Source of the DNA: Roridomyces roridus
Taxonomy: Eukaryota > Basidiomycota > Agaricomycetes > Agaricales > Mycenaceae
Length of the DNA stretch: 64,000 nucleotides
Direction: 5' to 3'
NCBI GenBank assembly: GCA_029378245.1
Contig: JARKIF010000045.1
Location: forward strand, 62,001 to 126,000
The translations under genes were made by a program, and so were the position numbers. The notes below the pieces were generated by a model that saw only the letters and a program-made list of their open reading frames with translations, searched no databases and had not been told where the DNA came from. Positions 46,565-58,008 of the stretch are shown here, one piece after another (positions within the stretch are counted from its first letter, which is position 1; each line of letters opens with the position of its first letter).

Positions 46565-47614
46565 TCAAGCCGGCCGAACCCAACCCAACGCAGTCAGCGC
46601 GCGACTGAGATCGCGGAGCCGAGGATCGTGACCCCAATCAAGATGAGAATTTTTGGCGAAGGGAGGAGTCGCGCTTGGAAAATGGGACGGGGTACGCGAG
46701 GATGGAGGGTTCGGGTAGCGTACATGTCGCTTTTTGTTATTCGAATCATAAATATTGAGTATGATTGTTGGAGGTGAAAAACGAGAAGATGCAGATGGAT
46801 CATCGGACGTTTCGGGAGCGCGAGAGGCGCGGGAATGGGATGGGCGACACACGGGGTCACGAGCGGATCTTTTGCGACGTGTGTGGAGGCTCGCAAATGG
46901 TTGCGATGATTTTGTACGAAGGTCGGAGAAGTCGCGCATGAAGGTGGAAGGTGCGGAGAGTGCGGGGGCGATGGCACACGAAGGTTTGGGCTCGGAGGAC
47001 ATGGGAGGGTCGTCCTGGGTCGTGTCGTCGGCCCAGTCGAAAGGGACAGACGGAACGATAGTAGACGTGAGCAGGGGCTGCGGCGCGTCGGGAACGGTGT
47101 CGGGAGTGGGGAGGGGATCGGTCTGGGTCGCCATAGATGCCGTAGAAACAAGGGAGGGAAGAGAAGGAAGGAGACGCGCCTCTGAATGTTGACGCGACCG
47201 CTCCACCTCTTGCCCGAGTGCCCAACCCACGTCAAAACCCCAAACTCTCTCGGCCTCCAATGTCTGCTGCACCCCTTCCAACACCGAGTACGCCTTGTCA
47301 AGCTGCCCAGCGTACCTGTCAAGCCGCTCCTCGCTCTCGAGGCGTCCCTTGTGAAACCCACACTTCCACGCGTGCTTCTCCAATTCCTCCGACAAAGCTG
47401 TGGCCTCCCGCTGGGCCGCCAAACGTCCCTCCTGGTACCCTTCCTTCCGCACATCCACCAGGTTCTTCTCCCCGCGATTGAGGCCGATGCTATAAGCCAT
47501 ATCCCAGAGTCTGCGCAAGGATGCTGCATAAAGGCTGCCGCCGTTGGTTCGTGCCTCCTCGGAGACAGTTCGGGCGATCAAAAGATCGAGTTTTGCGTTG
47601 TCGCCGAAAGACAT
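46565..47614 (-). CDS. 349-residue protein of the LTR-type element, unknown function
   Basis: A single uninterrupted exon starting MSFGDNAKLDLLIARTVSEE. Residues about 50-140 form charged amphipathic helices with repeated Gly turns (KEGYQEGRLAAQREA, WGFDVGWALGQEVERSR). The middle is Pro/Ser-rich with VPFDWADDT and FMRDFSDLRTKSSQPF. The C-terminus is compact: NSHLDWGHDPRLRDLSRALT followed by ALGWVRPA. Similar proteins recur in mushroom genomes in my recollection, but I know no function. The location between LTR-like repeats suggests an element-encoded, perhaps Gag-like structural protein. No CCHC knuckle is visible. The frame is intact, supporting recent activity or selection. Confidence 0.7.
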   Translation of the reverse strand: MSFGDNAKLDLLIARTVSEEARTNGGSLYAASLRRLWDMAYSIGLNRGEKNLVDVRKEGYQEGRLAAQREATALSEELEKHAWKCGFHKGRLESEERLDRYAGQLDKAYSVLEGVQQTLEAERVWGFDVGWALGQEVERSRQHSEARLLPSLPSLVSTASMATQTDPLPTPDTVPDAPQPLLTSTIVPSVPFDWADDTTQDDPPMSSEPKPSCAIAPALSAPSTFMRDFSDLRTKSSQPFASLHTRRKRSARDPVCRPSHSRASRAPETSDDPSASSRFSPPTIILNIYDSNNKKRHVRYPNPPSSRTPSHFPSATPPFAKNSHLDWGHDPRLRDLSRALTALGWVRPA

Positions 47615-47730
47615 GGTGTCGGCGATGGGGTTCGTCAGAAAAGACGGGAATCGTGGTTCGCGTGGTGCGCGATATTATATTGGGTCGCGCCTTGCGCGAC
47701 TGGGTTCGCACTGTGCGAAAAACGATGGGT

Positions 47731-47858
47731 GACCGGCTCTACACGGCGGACCCGCAGACGGAGGGACAAGGGTGACCGGCTATACACGGCGGACCCGCAG
47801 ACGGAGGGACAAGGGTGACCGGCTATACACGGCAGACCCGAAAACAGAGGGATGGAGA
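47731..47858. repeat. 43-bp tandem repeat, three units
   Basis: Units begin GACCGGCTCTACACGG or GACCGGCTATACACGG at 47731, 47774 and 47817; the third is shorter and diverged. Lies in the leader of the LTR-type element. Confidence 0.9.
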
Positions 47859-48265
47859 GATGGTACGCGACAACGGGGGTACCCGAAAAAACGGACTGGG
47901 AGGTGTTCAAACCTCAGGAAGGCGCGGTAATGAGACCGCAGGCGCGTGGTACAAAGGCGAGGGCTGCGTTGGACGATGCAGACGATGAGAGCACGGGGTG
48001 GTGGCCGATGAGGAAAAGAGCTATCGCAGCAAATCGAGGCCGATCGGGGCTGATCGAAGGCAAGGCGTGGGTCGAAGGCCACTCCAATCACCAAAATGGG
48101 GGAGTCGGGGGCGGGATCGACAAGCGGGGAGCGGCGATCACGCAGGCGGAGAGCCTCTGTGGATGCGGCAAAAGGCAAGCTGTGATCTGATCTACGTACA
48201 TCAAGCCTAAACTACGCCAAACCGAGGACGCCGCCACCGTGACAGGGCCACTCGGCCCTGGCACA

Positions 48266-50024
48266 CCGCTTGAAAAGTGACTCGAACTTGAAGAGATCAG
48301 AGACGGATGTTTTTGTTCTCGCAGCAACTGTGGTTCTTTCCAGTAATTCCAGACCAGTGTATAAAGCAGACCTAACCGGTACAAAGAGCACGAGGCTCCG
48401 CAACAGAGAGAAGCATCAGCATTATAGAATACAACGACTCACAAAAGAACAAGGGCAGCCAAAAACGGGACATCTACAGTTTGAGCAACGCGTAGTTCCT
48501 CACCGTTGCATTCCGACCTTCAGAAATACACGCTTATTGTACTGCGTGTTGCTTCCCACTAATTTGATTCGAGAGTCCGGAGTTAATTGTCTTTTGTTCT
48601 GCCTGTGACCAGTACCGCCTCGAGAGCCAGATGACGGCTCACGCGGAAGCAGTGCAACAGTTCTCAACAGAAAGGCTCCCAATTAACGGTGTGGACATTG
48701 AATGTTTGAACCTCTATCAAGATTTAACGCGTTCGCAGTGGAAATCCACGTGATCGTGCACTGATCACCATCAGAGATCAATCAATCAATACTCCCGCAT
48801 TGGCTCTTTCCGCCGGATTATTACTTCGGCATGTCGCTACCTTGTTGCAGGTAAGTAAGTACAACAGATCCTTGGCTGAAGCCTGGGATTCCGTCGAATG
48901 GAATCAGGCGCCAATCCAGTGATACGCCTGCAAAATGAACACGCTAGGAATACGTGAAATTTTGCGATTTCTCTTATAACCAACAGAAGTATCATCTCAC
49001 GAGAGTACTAGTGCTGAGCCCAGAAGCAGCTAGTAGGATTACGATGCATGGTGTACTGTACGGGTCGAAGGGGAACCTAAGATGACTGACGGACCCACTC
49101 CGAAACACATACGAGTTTGTGCTAGTCCTCTTATCAATGGGAATATCTTATAACCAAGTTGTTGAGCTCTGGTTCAATCCGATGGTTACAAGGGAATTAG
49201 CAGCAATTGGGAATAAGCGGATGGTTGAGTCATCAATCACGATCGAGGCCTCAGCTGGAGTCATTACCAACTGGAATGATGGCGCCGGAAGATCGTGTGC
49301 CTGGTCCGTGATATCGGAACACGGGAGCACTTTGGAATCACTACTTGCGAACTTCGGGATGGTGTCTTTAACGATGGGATACCCAAGATATGGGTATCGA
49401 ATTAAAGCTACAGACCAGTACTATCTGGTCCTGGGACGCTCTCCTGGCTCAATGATGAGTATTCTGTTTGTCTCAATCATAGGTTCATTTTGACTGGAGT
49501 CGAGCTGTGGATTTTGAACAACTCATTCGAGTATTTGGATTCGAGGTACATATTTAATCTTCCTTTTATCCATTCGTCTCAACCTGAGCAGCTTTCTAGT
49601 TCAGCCTGTAGACATGATTCACTGAGGACGATCTGACTGGCCCGGGAGGGATTAGACGCTGCGAAGTATCGTCAAACCACCTTGTTGCGACGGTTCCTCG
49701 ACACTGAGCCTACTGATCGCCCTGCGAGTGGACTGTACGCCGCTCGGTGGCTTTGGGTAGATACCTACCAGTACACTATCTCTTGGCGACTTGCATCCCG
49801 GATCCCTCGTGTTGAAAATTTCCTCGCGTTGTGTAAATAATTCTTATTCTCAGATTTGTTCCTCCATTTCTCAGGGTCGTGCAACATCCCGGCTCGCCGC
49901 GGGGGTATTTCGTTGAAGCCCGATTCCCAAACCACATGGGGAGTCCTAGTGGGACATCCTTCGTCAAGGTCTGGGGGGATTTGACTTGCGCCTTTCGCTC
50001 TCCTTGAAGTAGCCTGTCCAGCGA
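48266..50024. other. Intergenic, no gene recognised
   Basis: A 124-codon plus-strand frame (49119-49493) and a minus frame (49765-50028) lack known motifs. Relatively AT-richer than neighbours. Confidence 0.35.
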
Positions 50025-52642
50025 TCAATTAACTCGCTCGGGCATCCATCGTAGGCCTGCAAAATCTAAGCGATCATCCACTGTGTGCTGAAATAGACGG
50101 ACCTTCAGACCAGCCAAGATGACGGAAAAATCTTCCGGTAGTAAAGCAGGGCCTGGATTCGCTGAAATCTGAGCGGTGGGAAGAACTACCTCGCTGAGTT
50201 CGTTGAACACCTCTGCGTCTGAGAGTTGGGTTGCAATGAGACGACCCCATTTGTGATCCATCTCCATGTGGTCCCTACCACGGCAAGTTAACAAATTGGA
50301 GCAATTGAAATGACAACGTACAGGATCGTTGTTTGCAGTTCACCGTCGTTAATCTTCCTCAAGAGTCGAATAAAACCAAGGGCGATGTCCTTGGCGGCCT
50401 TGGGGTTAGGCTTCACCTGATTCGTGTACGCAGGCTGGTTGGCCGAGCACTTGCTGTCGATGTCTACGATGGGCCGTATGTGCCACACTGAGGCGATGAG
50501 GTCGTCCCAAGACAGGTTGAGGAGCATGCGGGTCTTGTATAGCAGTCCGCCACGTTCAGACAACGAACTCTCACCAATCAGGTGGGCGACTCCCATTATC
50601 CGCTCCAATTGTGGTTTTCGTAGGAGTAGGTTCTGGAGAGCTTCTTGGACTGCCTCAGAGTGCGAGCAGCGGATGAACTCGAACAACGAGAAATGATACA
50701 TGCATTCTATGCGTTCCCAGAGGACGATAAGGTCTTTTGGTGCGCCAGAGACAATCTGCATCGATATGCTTCAGTTCTGAGACGGGGGAAGAATTGCTCA
50801 AGTCACTTTAAGCCACGAAATCAGCTTGTCCGCGCGCGAATAGATGAACCAGTTTGGCAAGTGGTGGAAGACAAAGTCGAGGTTGACGCCTTGGATGCAA
50901 GGCAGGAGCTCTGCAGCGCCGACAAAGTGTGGTTCAATAGACGTGATAAGGTCAATCCACCCGGCGAGTCTCCTATACAGATCCTACTTGTCATCAATAT
51001 GATTGTACGATGCGTCTGAGACTTACCGAGCGACGTGATGATGCTCCGGCACCTGCGTGCACGACATTACTTTCAAAACCCCACGCGCCAAGTCGTGCGA
51101 TGCTGAACACCACCGACACAGAACAACCCTGACCTCGTCTTGTTCTGCATAAAATCTAGAAACGACGCGTGTGTAGCCCGCACAGGATAGTCCTCATCGC
51201 CAATTTCCAGCAGAGAGCGCAAGTTGCGTAATATGAGTCGGACATCGCCAGCCCGGTAACCAAAAAGCTGCTCAATGTGGCGTGGGGATAAGTCCCACCG
51301 CGCAGCGATAACGGAAAGGATGCCAAGAAGTTGGGGCCGGAACCTCCTAGGAACTTGTTCGAGAATTTGAATGTAAAGTTTGTCGAGACTGCCGAACGGG
51401 TAGTCCTCGGAGTCGGCAGTCGGGTTCAGGACGATTTGAAGTTGATCGGTAGGCCTGAACTGCTTGTCGTCAATGAATTTGATTACTGTGGCGGCGAAGA
51501 TGAAGTAGCCGGACGAATGATCGACCAAGGTCTGAATTATATCAGACGAGGGCCAGGGAAGGGGAACGTCTGCCATGGTTTCGTGGTGTTCGCCATGGAT
51601 GCGAGAGAACTCCTTCCGGAGAAAATTTTCGACGTCCTTGAACGACTGTTCGATGTTTACTGAGTCTAGGCCGTGGAACGAGGGGTCATTGAATATTTCT
51701 TGGATTTCCGGCTCTGGACGGCTCGCGACGATGATTTTGACGGGTAGCGCGTGCTTGCAAAAGATGTGCTGGATGGAGCGCAATATCTCTCGCTGAACCG
51801 GCGAGCCATCGCACTCGTCCAATCCATCAACGAGGAGTATACGAGGTGGCATAGATGTGGAGTCGGTGACTCGTCGGCAGGGTTCAACGAGTAGTTCCCT
51901 CAGCTGGGAAGCGATGGAGGTTCCTACAAGTAAGGGTTTCCTTCGTATTGATTCCAAGATCAGCGCCTTGGCTGCAGGGAAGAAGAGAGCCAGCTGGTAC
52001 GCGAGTGTCGCAAACAGCACTCTGGCGTTGCCTCGAGTCGAATGACCTCTCTTGAAAAAGAAAGTTCCTCCGAGGTTTCCCGCCTCCTCCAGGTGCTGAG
52101 ACAGTGTTTGCATGATTGCGGATTTCCCAGCTCCCGCAGGACCGTGTAGCCAGACAACCCGGATCTCTGGGTTGATCAAACGGTCTCGTAGCGTCTCCAG
52201 GAGCCCGATACGCGTTTCTGGATGGCATCGCGGCTGGGGAAAGCTTTCGGCGGAGTCGTACAAGGCTTCCAACGCAGCGTGTCGGTGTAGGGTGTCAAGA
52301 GCTTGGGGGCAAACTCAGTTCTGAAAGCCAAGTCTTGGGATAGCGTACCCGTTCCTCTTGCATTAACATTGGGCGTCGTGATATATATTGGAGCAGTATC
52401 TGTAATAGTCATCAGGAATAGCCTCGGACGCGAGGGAAAGCCATGCCACCGTCAATCTCCCTGGGCAGTCTCCCCAACCCGGGGGTTGAGCGCAGTGAGG
52501 ACTGCTCATCCCTCGTCCCAGCGTGCTGCAGGTCGGCAAAGTCCTGCACCAAGAGCTGCCGATGCATGCCGAGATTCACGTCCCCAGAGACATTGTGGAA
52601 GTTTCCATCGCTGATTAGCAGGCCGTTGCAGTTGTTGAACAT
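50025..52642 (-). pseudogene. NACHT-domain NLR (STAND NTPase), one frameshift
   Basis: NLR/STAND proteins act as nucleotide-switched sensors, in fungi often for non-self recognition and cell death. Exons (minus strand): 52642-52450, 52399-52349, 52301-51027, 50972-50807, 50755-50322, 50274-50025. The start MFNNCNGLLISDGNFHNVSG is the diagnostic mushroom NLR leader. HRHAALEALYDSAES leads into the NACHT: Walker A LHGPAGAGKSAIMQ, LGGTFFFKRGH, Walker B RILLVDGLDECDG, VASRPEPEIQEIF, and FLRKEFSRIHGEHHETMADV. The tail has RPQLLGILSVIAARWDLSP, ATHASFLDFMQN and APKDLIVLWERIECMYHFSL. No WD40, TPR or ankyrin repeats follow. Exon 3 is one base short: near 51095 the frame jumps from VQHRTTW to DLARGVLKVMS. 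With that base restored the model is about 789 residues. May be a pseudogene or a sequence error. Confidence 0.82.
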
Positions 52643-53924
52643 ACAAGGAGGCTGGCAGCTGAGTCGAAGTGCACAGTGGTCGTGGATGATCGATGAGGGA
52701 GGGAGGAGTCAGGACTGTGAGAGGACTCGGACGTTGACGTGGCTGTCCAAGATGGCAGTGCTGCACAGCTTCAGTCCGGAGTTCCACCCATGAATGCATG
52801 ATGGTGATCCCCTACTCTAGCGTAGCAGAGAAGGGTTTCTGTCGGCGTGAATTGTCTGATCTCTCACAAAATGATGCAATCGGAGATTCTTGTCAGATCT
52901 TCATCAATGACACAACTCATGAACAATGCATAGTCGGATCATAATGCCGCAGGCCTGTTCTCTCACCCGATCAAAAATCGGAGCGGCACTAGCGGCTACA
53001 TTATTTGCTCACAAGTCTGGCCCGAAGCTCGTGTTCCGGCAAAGTTCAAGACACAAGCTGATGTGCCCCGGTTTACTGAACATCAAGAGCTTTCAGCAAT
53101 TGCCGAGCTGCCGAAGTAGGCCATTGTTGTCTTTCATGAAGAAACGGTGAACCCTTTCACTCAGACGTGACTTTGTACTTACTGACTGTGTGATGAGTCT
53201 AAATCCATGCCAGCAGCCAATGCCAGCCATAGCAAACTCATACATGTGTAAGGTTGGGCACTTCAGGCAATCAAGCCGATGTGATGGACTTATCAATTTG
53301 GCAGAGTAGGGGATGGCGCTTGCCGCCGCTACCGATACGTAGTGGTCGGTGCGGAAAAGCCGAGATGTCCACAATTCGTTCCAGAAGACGTGTGGTTGTG
53401 AAATTTGAAATAGGAGAATTGAACTTCAGAACAACTGGAACGGAATGCATTCAACAAATCTAATCCACAGGAAACCAACAAACCACCTCATAAACACATG
53501 GTATACATTCTCAAGGCACCCCAAGCGGAACAGAGGCAAAACTGAGTCCTGACGTATTCGTTTTCAGGGCCGTGACTTCCCATCTTGCATATGTAGTTGG
53601 ATTTCCGAGATCGCCCGCCGAGCACCGAAATCCACGAAGCTCGTCCTATTACCCGCCGTGGCAGACTCAGAGGAGGCATCTACCGACGACTGGGATGCCC
53701 GCTCGAATATCTCGCGATAGGAGAACGTCCGAGGATCGCGACGGGGTGTTGGGTGACTGTCGTTGATGAGGGTAAGTACAATGGAGCTGGTTTGATTTGA
53801 GCTGTTAAAGACGAAAAAAAAGGAGGAGACGAACGACTGCAGGCCGTGGGGCTTCCTCAAAAAAGCTCTCTTGCCGGAGTCTCTGACTGACGAGATCTAC
53901 CCGCATGAGACGCCGAGAGTAGCA
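52643..53924. other. Intergenic; NLR promoter and left flank of the CACTA-type element
   Basis: No gene recognised. A minus-strand frame at 53564-53860 is open for 98 codons without a domain. Confidence 0.35.
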
Positions 53925-54249
53925 CACAGGGGGCAAACCCCGTGGCACTTTACCACGGGGCATCCGCATGGCCTACGTCACGGCGTTAGACACGGCCTTT
54001 GACAGAGCATCCGACATGAGTCCGGCCCGGCAATCGTGTGAGACGTGTGATGAGTGATTTTTATTGCACGGCTTTCTTGCCGGATCATTACGATTATCTC
54101 ATGTCAACGCTTGTCAACGGGCTCCGAGCCGAGCCTTCTGTATAAGTAGTGACCCAGCCCACTACGCTATGGAGCATGGTTCGGGCTAGCTCATGGCGAA
54201 GCTACCACTGAGATATCATAAACATATACTTCATACAAATTATAAATAA

Positions 54250-57200
54250 CTATTTACGACCATGATTCAGCGCCCAACAGACGACCATGAACCGTTTCTT
54301 CACATCATCGTAGGTTTGTGAAGGCCGTGTCCAAGCGGCCAGGTGGGTAATTACATGCTTTTGTTCAATAACTATCAGGGTTTTGTATGGTTCAATTTCC
54401 ACTAGGGAAGTCATCATCCGAGGGAAGTCATCGTATGGTGTTGGAACGTTGATTGAACGGTGGGGTGCCACAAAGATGAATTTTCGCAGAAACCCATTCA
54501 GTGGTATCTCCAAGATAGATCGAATGACACCTGTGATTCTACCCTCCTCGGAGTTTGGTCTTTCGAATTGAATCAGACTATTTGACCTGTGTGAGGAACT
54601 GCAACTGTAAGTGCGTCCATTCTCGTGGTATTCCCTGAGCTTCTTCGCTCTTGGCGGTAAAATTTGAGATCGATATTCTGGATCAGGACAGCTAAGCCAA
54701 CTGATGCTGACTTCCCCTGAAGCATTCAGATAGCTTTGGATTGCTTTGTACTCCTTTGGTGACATGCTTCGTGCTTTGGCAAGGTACTTTGCAATCTCCA
54801 ACTCACTGAGCTCCTTTGGCTTCTTTGGCTTTGTGGTATCTTTCTTATCCAAGATTTCTGCAAAAGACTCCAGAATTGGATCTTGAAATTCGGAATTATG
54901 CAGATATGCAAGTAGCCGGCATCGGCGAGTCATCTGGCGCAGCATGGTGAAATCCATGTCATCTGAGTAGTCTGTGTCAGAACACTTCTTGTTGGGAACA
55001 ATGGATACTTACATTGATGTCTATTTGTCTTGATACGTTGAAGTCTGCCATTCATTCTTTCACCCCAGAACTCGCTGATTCCTGCCATTGGGCCCCAAAA
55101 TTTGAGCAGTAGCTCATTGTGCATTGCATAGTGAAAGTTGGGAGGCTCTGGACAATCTGGAAATATTTTTTGAACATGTTTGCGGTATGAAACATAGTGT
55201 TCTGTGAAGGATTCTGCCTCTGTGTCTGATGTTTCGAAGGATGAGATGATATTGGTGCAAGCATTGAGATCAACAAATCCTTGCAGCATGCTGGCATTTG
55301 TGGTTTCATTTTCTGTCGGGGACAGTTCTGGCATGACAAGTGGGAGAATCACAGCAAATAGGGTGAAATACTGCTCGGCCTTGAGTTTTCCGTGCTTTGC
55401 CTCTCCAAGATTGTTAGGTAATTGAGTGACCCAGGTTGGCAAGGAGACTTCCGTGATACAAGTTCGGATCTTGGCCAACACCTCTGGCTCAAGCTTGAAG
55501 TTCCCGTATACAGCATCACCGTACTCGGTTTCATCATCTGAGTCATCCAGGTCCATATCCTCCCAATCCTCTTCCTCTTCCTCTTCCTCATCCTCAGGAT
55601 CCACAGAGCTTGGAACTGGAGTTCCGGAGCCACTTGAGGCTGCCAGGGATTCACGTAGGCTTTCAATTTCAGGGTCTGTCATCCTGTCATCTGCCAAACT
55701 TCCAAGTTCGGATCGGACTTCAGATTGGTCGCGTTCATCAAATTTCTCCAAGTCTTCTGTCTCCATCAACTGTTTGGCTTTTGGCAGTGATCTCCCAATG
55801 CCCCACAAGGAACGGAGCTGGAACTGAAGCACACCCTCCAGCCAGTTGTGCATAAATCCAAGAATAATGTACCGGACTGGGTTCCAGTACCACAATCCAT
55901 GCAAGGAGCAGGGGCGCACACCTGTTTCTGTGGCTTTCTTGTTGCGGTCTTTGAGTGTGGTTTCTTTCTTCCACTCATCGGCGTGTTTTCGCACCTGTTC
56001 TGCAGTTCTGTATTCCCAGAGGTGGTGATCCAAACGATGATTTTCGGCTCTTGTCAGCAAGCAGAATGAGCAGTACAGGTTTGCAGCATGGGAGAGAAAG
56101 CCGCCAGCCTCACGTGCAGCTGGAAGATCTGCAATGAGAGGTATGATCCGTGTTTGGACATTTACACCTCCTGGATGGTAGTGAGTCACCACACGCCTGC
56201 CAGGGGGTTCATAGCTTAGTATTGTCTTGATGATTGGATCCAGTAAATGAGTGAGTAGGACTGCATCTGGCTTTGACGGAGATGGGAGTAGCCCCACAAT
56301 AAAGAGATTTTCTGGCAAGTAGCGAACTTCAGGTGGCAAGTTCATGCAGCACAAGATGACCGCTCCACAAGAGACAGTTTTGCCTGTTGCATTTTATGTA
56401 AGAGACCGGAATAAACTAATTATCTGTAACGTTTACGCACCAGCAATTTTATTTCCATAAGGATTGAACCAATCAATGTAGAGCCCAAACACCAGATTAT
56501 ATTTGTTGGACAAATAATCCTCGAGTGAATGCCATGCCCGGCTATCCCTCAGATCATTTATTGGGTCGCCTGGGTGTAGTTCTGTTCGATTCACTGCTGT
56601 CCCCAAGTGATCTTCAATGGCACGTTGAGACAGGAAAAATTCCAGCCATGACTCAAACTTCTGAGTATTGAACATGGTGTGCGGGACACTCTTGGGGCCT
56701 TTTCTGGTTTGTCTTTGGCGGCGCAAATCTGTGTTACATGCCCGTGCTGCTTTGGACCGCTTGAAGGAGCAACGGGCTGGGAGTTCTGTTACAGTTCCCT
56801 GATAGACAGTATAGCATTTGGGACAGCAGATTGTCCGGTCAATTTCTGGCTCCAGTTTGTAGCGTTTGTGAGCTGTGCGAATGTCTGAAGGTATCTTGAC
56901 TGTCGGAAGCTGTACAGAGACTCCTTGAGCAACCAGAGAGGCCTGAACCACCTGTAGAGTGACCGCAATGATGAACTGAAAAGCCTTCAAGACAATGTTG
57001 ACTGTGTCACGGCTGACACCAGCCCCTGTATGTAGCCAGATAGCAAGCAAGCAACAGAGCTGAATAATAGTTGCAAATGGGTCAGCAGCATCTTCTGTTT
57101 CATCTGCGCCTCCATCCGGACTGGGTGGATCTGTAACAACATTCCAGGATCTGTGTAGGGAGATATGGATGCGCTCACTAGCAGCAGGCCCGTCATTTTC

Positions 57201-57442
57201 TGAAGTGTGTCAGATCAAAATCCATCCAGACGACAGGACTTACCAGAATGCTCGTCACTTGTGTCATCCAGCTCCTCAGGAGGTGGCTCATTTCTTTTTT
57301 TCCGTCGACGGGAACCCCCACGCATATGCCACTTTCGAGTGTCCGGATGAACCCGCTTGCCTGGCTGCACCGTTCCGTCGATCACGACAGTATGCTTTCT
57401 GCACCTGGGGCAGACACAAACGGCGGTAATTTTGAGAGGCAT
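54250..57442 (-). CDS. Tnp2-like CACTA transposase, four exons, open reading frame intact
   Basis: DDE-type transposase that would cut and join the element ends. Exons on minus strand: 57442-57244, 57199-56441, 56383-55013, 54962-54250; they total 3,042 nt, 1,013 residues, with no lesion. Residues 1-66 hold a zinc-ribbon-like CVCPRCRKH and a basic patch. Exon 2 has [45 protein letters not shown] and [17 protein letters not shown]. Exon 3 has [40 protein letters not shown] plus [24 protein letters not shown], an acidic loop ([16 protein letters not shown]), and [20 protein letters not shown]. This order is that of the Tnp2 (Transposase_21) family. A Plavaka-type label is also possible. Catalytic acidic residues were not assigned. 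Confidence 0.9.
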
Positions 57443-58008
57443 GCTACGGGGGAAAGGAAGAACAATGATGACCAGTGGCAGTATATATGTAAGAGAGCGT
57501 ATCAGGCATCTATCAAGCCTTGACAGCCAGCGGCAGTTGTCGTGTGAACTCCTGAGATCTATCACTAGGAAGAACTGTCAGTTGCCAGACAATGAGTTGA
57601 AAGGATCTGATGTTTCGATGCCGGGAGTCAAGAACTGTGGTCATGACATCAATCAAATTCGAGAAATTACTTACACTTCCATTCCTAGCAATCTGATTGC
57701 ATGGGTTGGCTGGTCTCTTACTTCCATCGTGCCTACAGCATATTGGTTCAACACCGGCTGCTCATTTAAGTTTCTGGTCAACAGCTCAACCTTGGTGGTT
57801 GTAAACTTGTATTTCTGCTCGGAAGGCGAATAATTTTATGATCATCCTTTGGGGTCGCACAACAAGTAAAGCATAGGAGGCATAGTGCATATACAAAACA
57901 TCATAGTACATAGGGGCATATGTGTGCATACAGACAATCACGAACCGCGCATCAAACAGAAAAAACCAACAATTCAAAACCGTCCAAGATCAACCTCCCT
58001 CCCGTCAC

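Larger units (their letters stand above)
46298..48265 (-). mobile_element. Non-autonomous LTR-type element, 169-bp direct terminal repeats
   Basis: 46298-46466 and 48097-48265 are 169-bp direct repeats with no difference that I can see. In minus orientation each starts TGTGCCAGGG and ends GACTCCCCCA, the TG...CA form of LTRs. The short flanks agree: CCGC, or CCGCT if the outer T is counted, on both sides (4-5 bp TSD). The interior, about 1.6 kb, has one 349-codon ORF in the TG...CA orientation and no reverse transcriptase, integrase or protease. A TGG-containing start (TTTTGGTGATTGG) directly follows the minus-strand 5' LTR and could be a primer-binding site; no clear polypurine tract is seen. 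LARD/TRIM-like. Confidence 0.72.

Noticed and set aside
46565..47614. 349-codon ORF as a classical Gag
   Set aside because: No CCHC zinc knuckle and no protease or RT linked; kept as unknown element protein.
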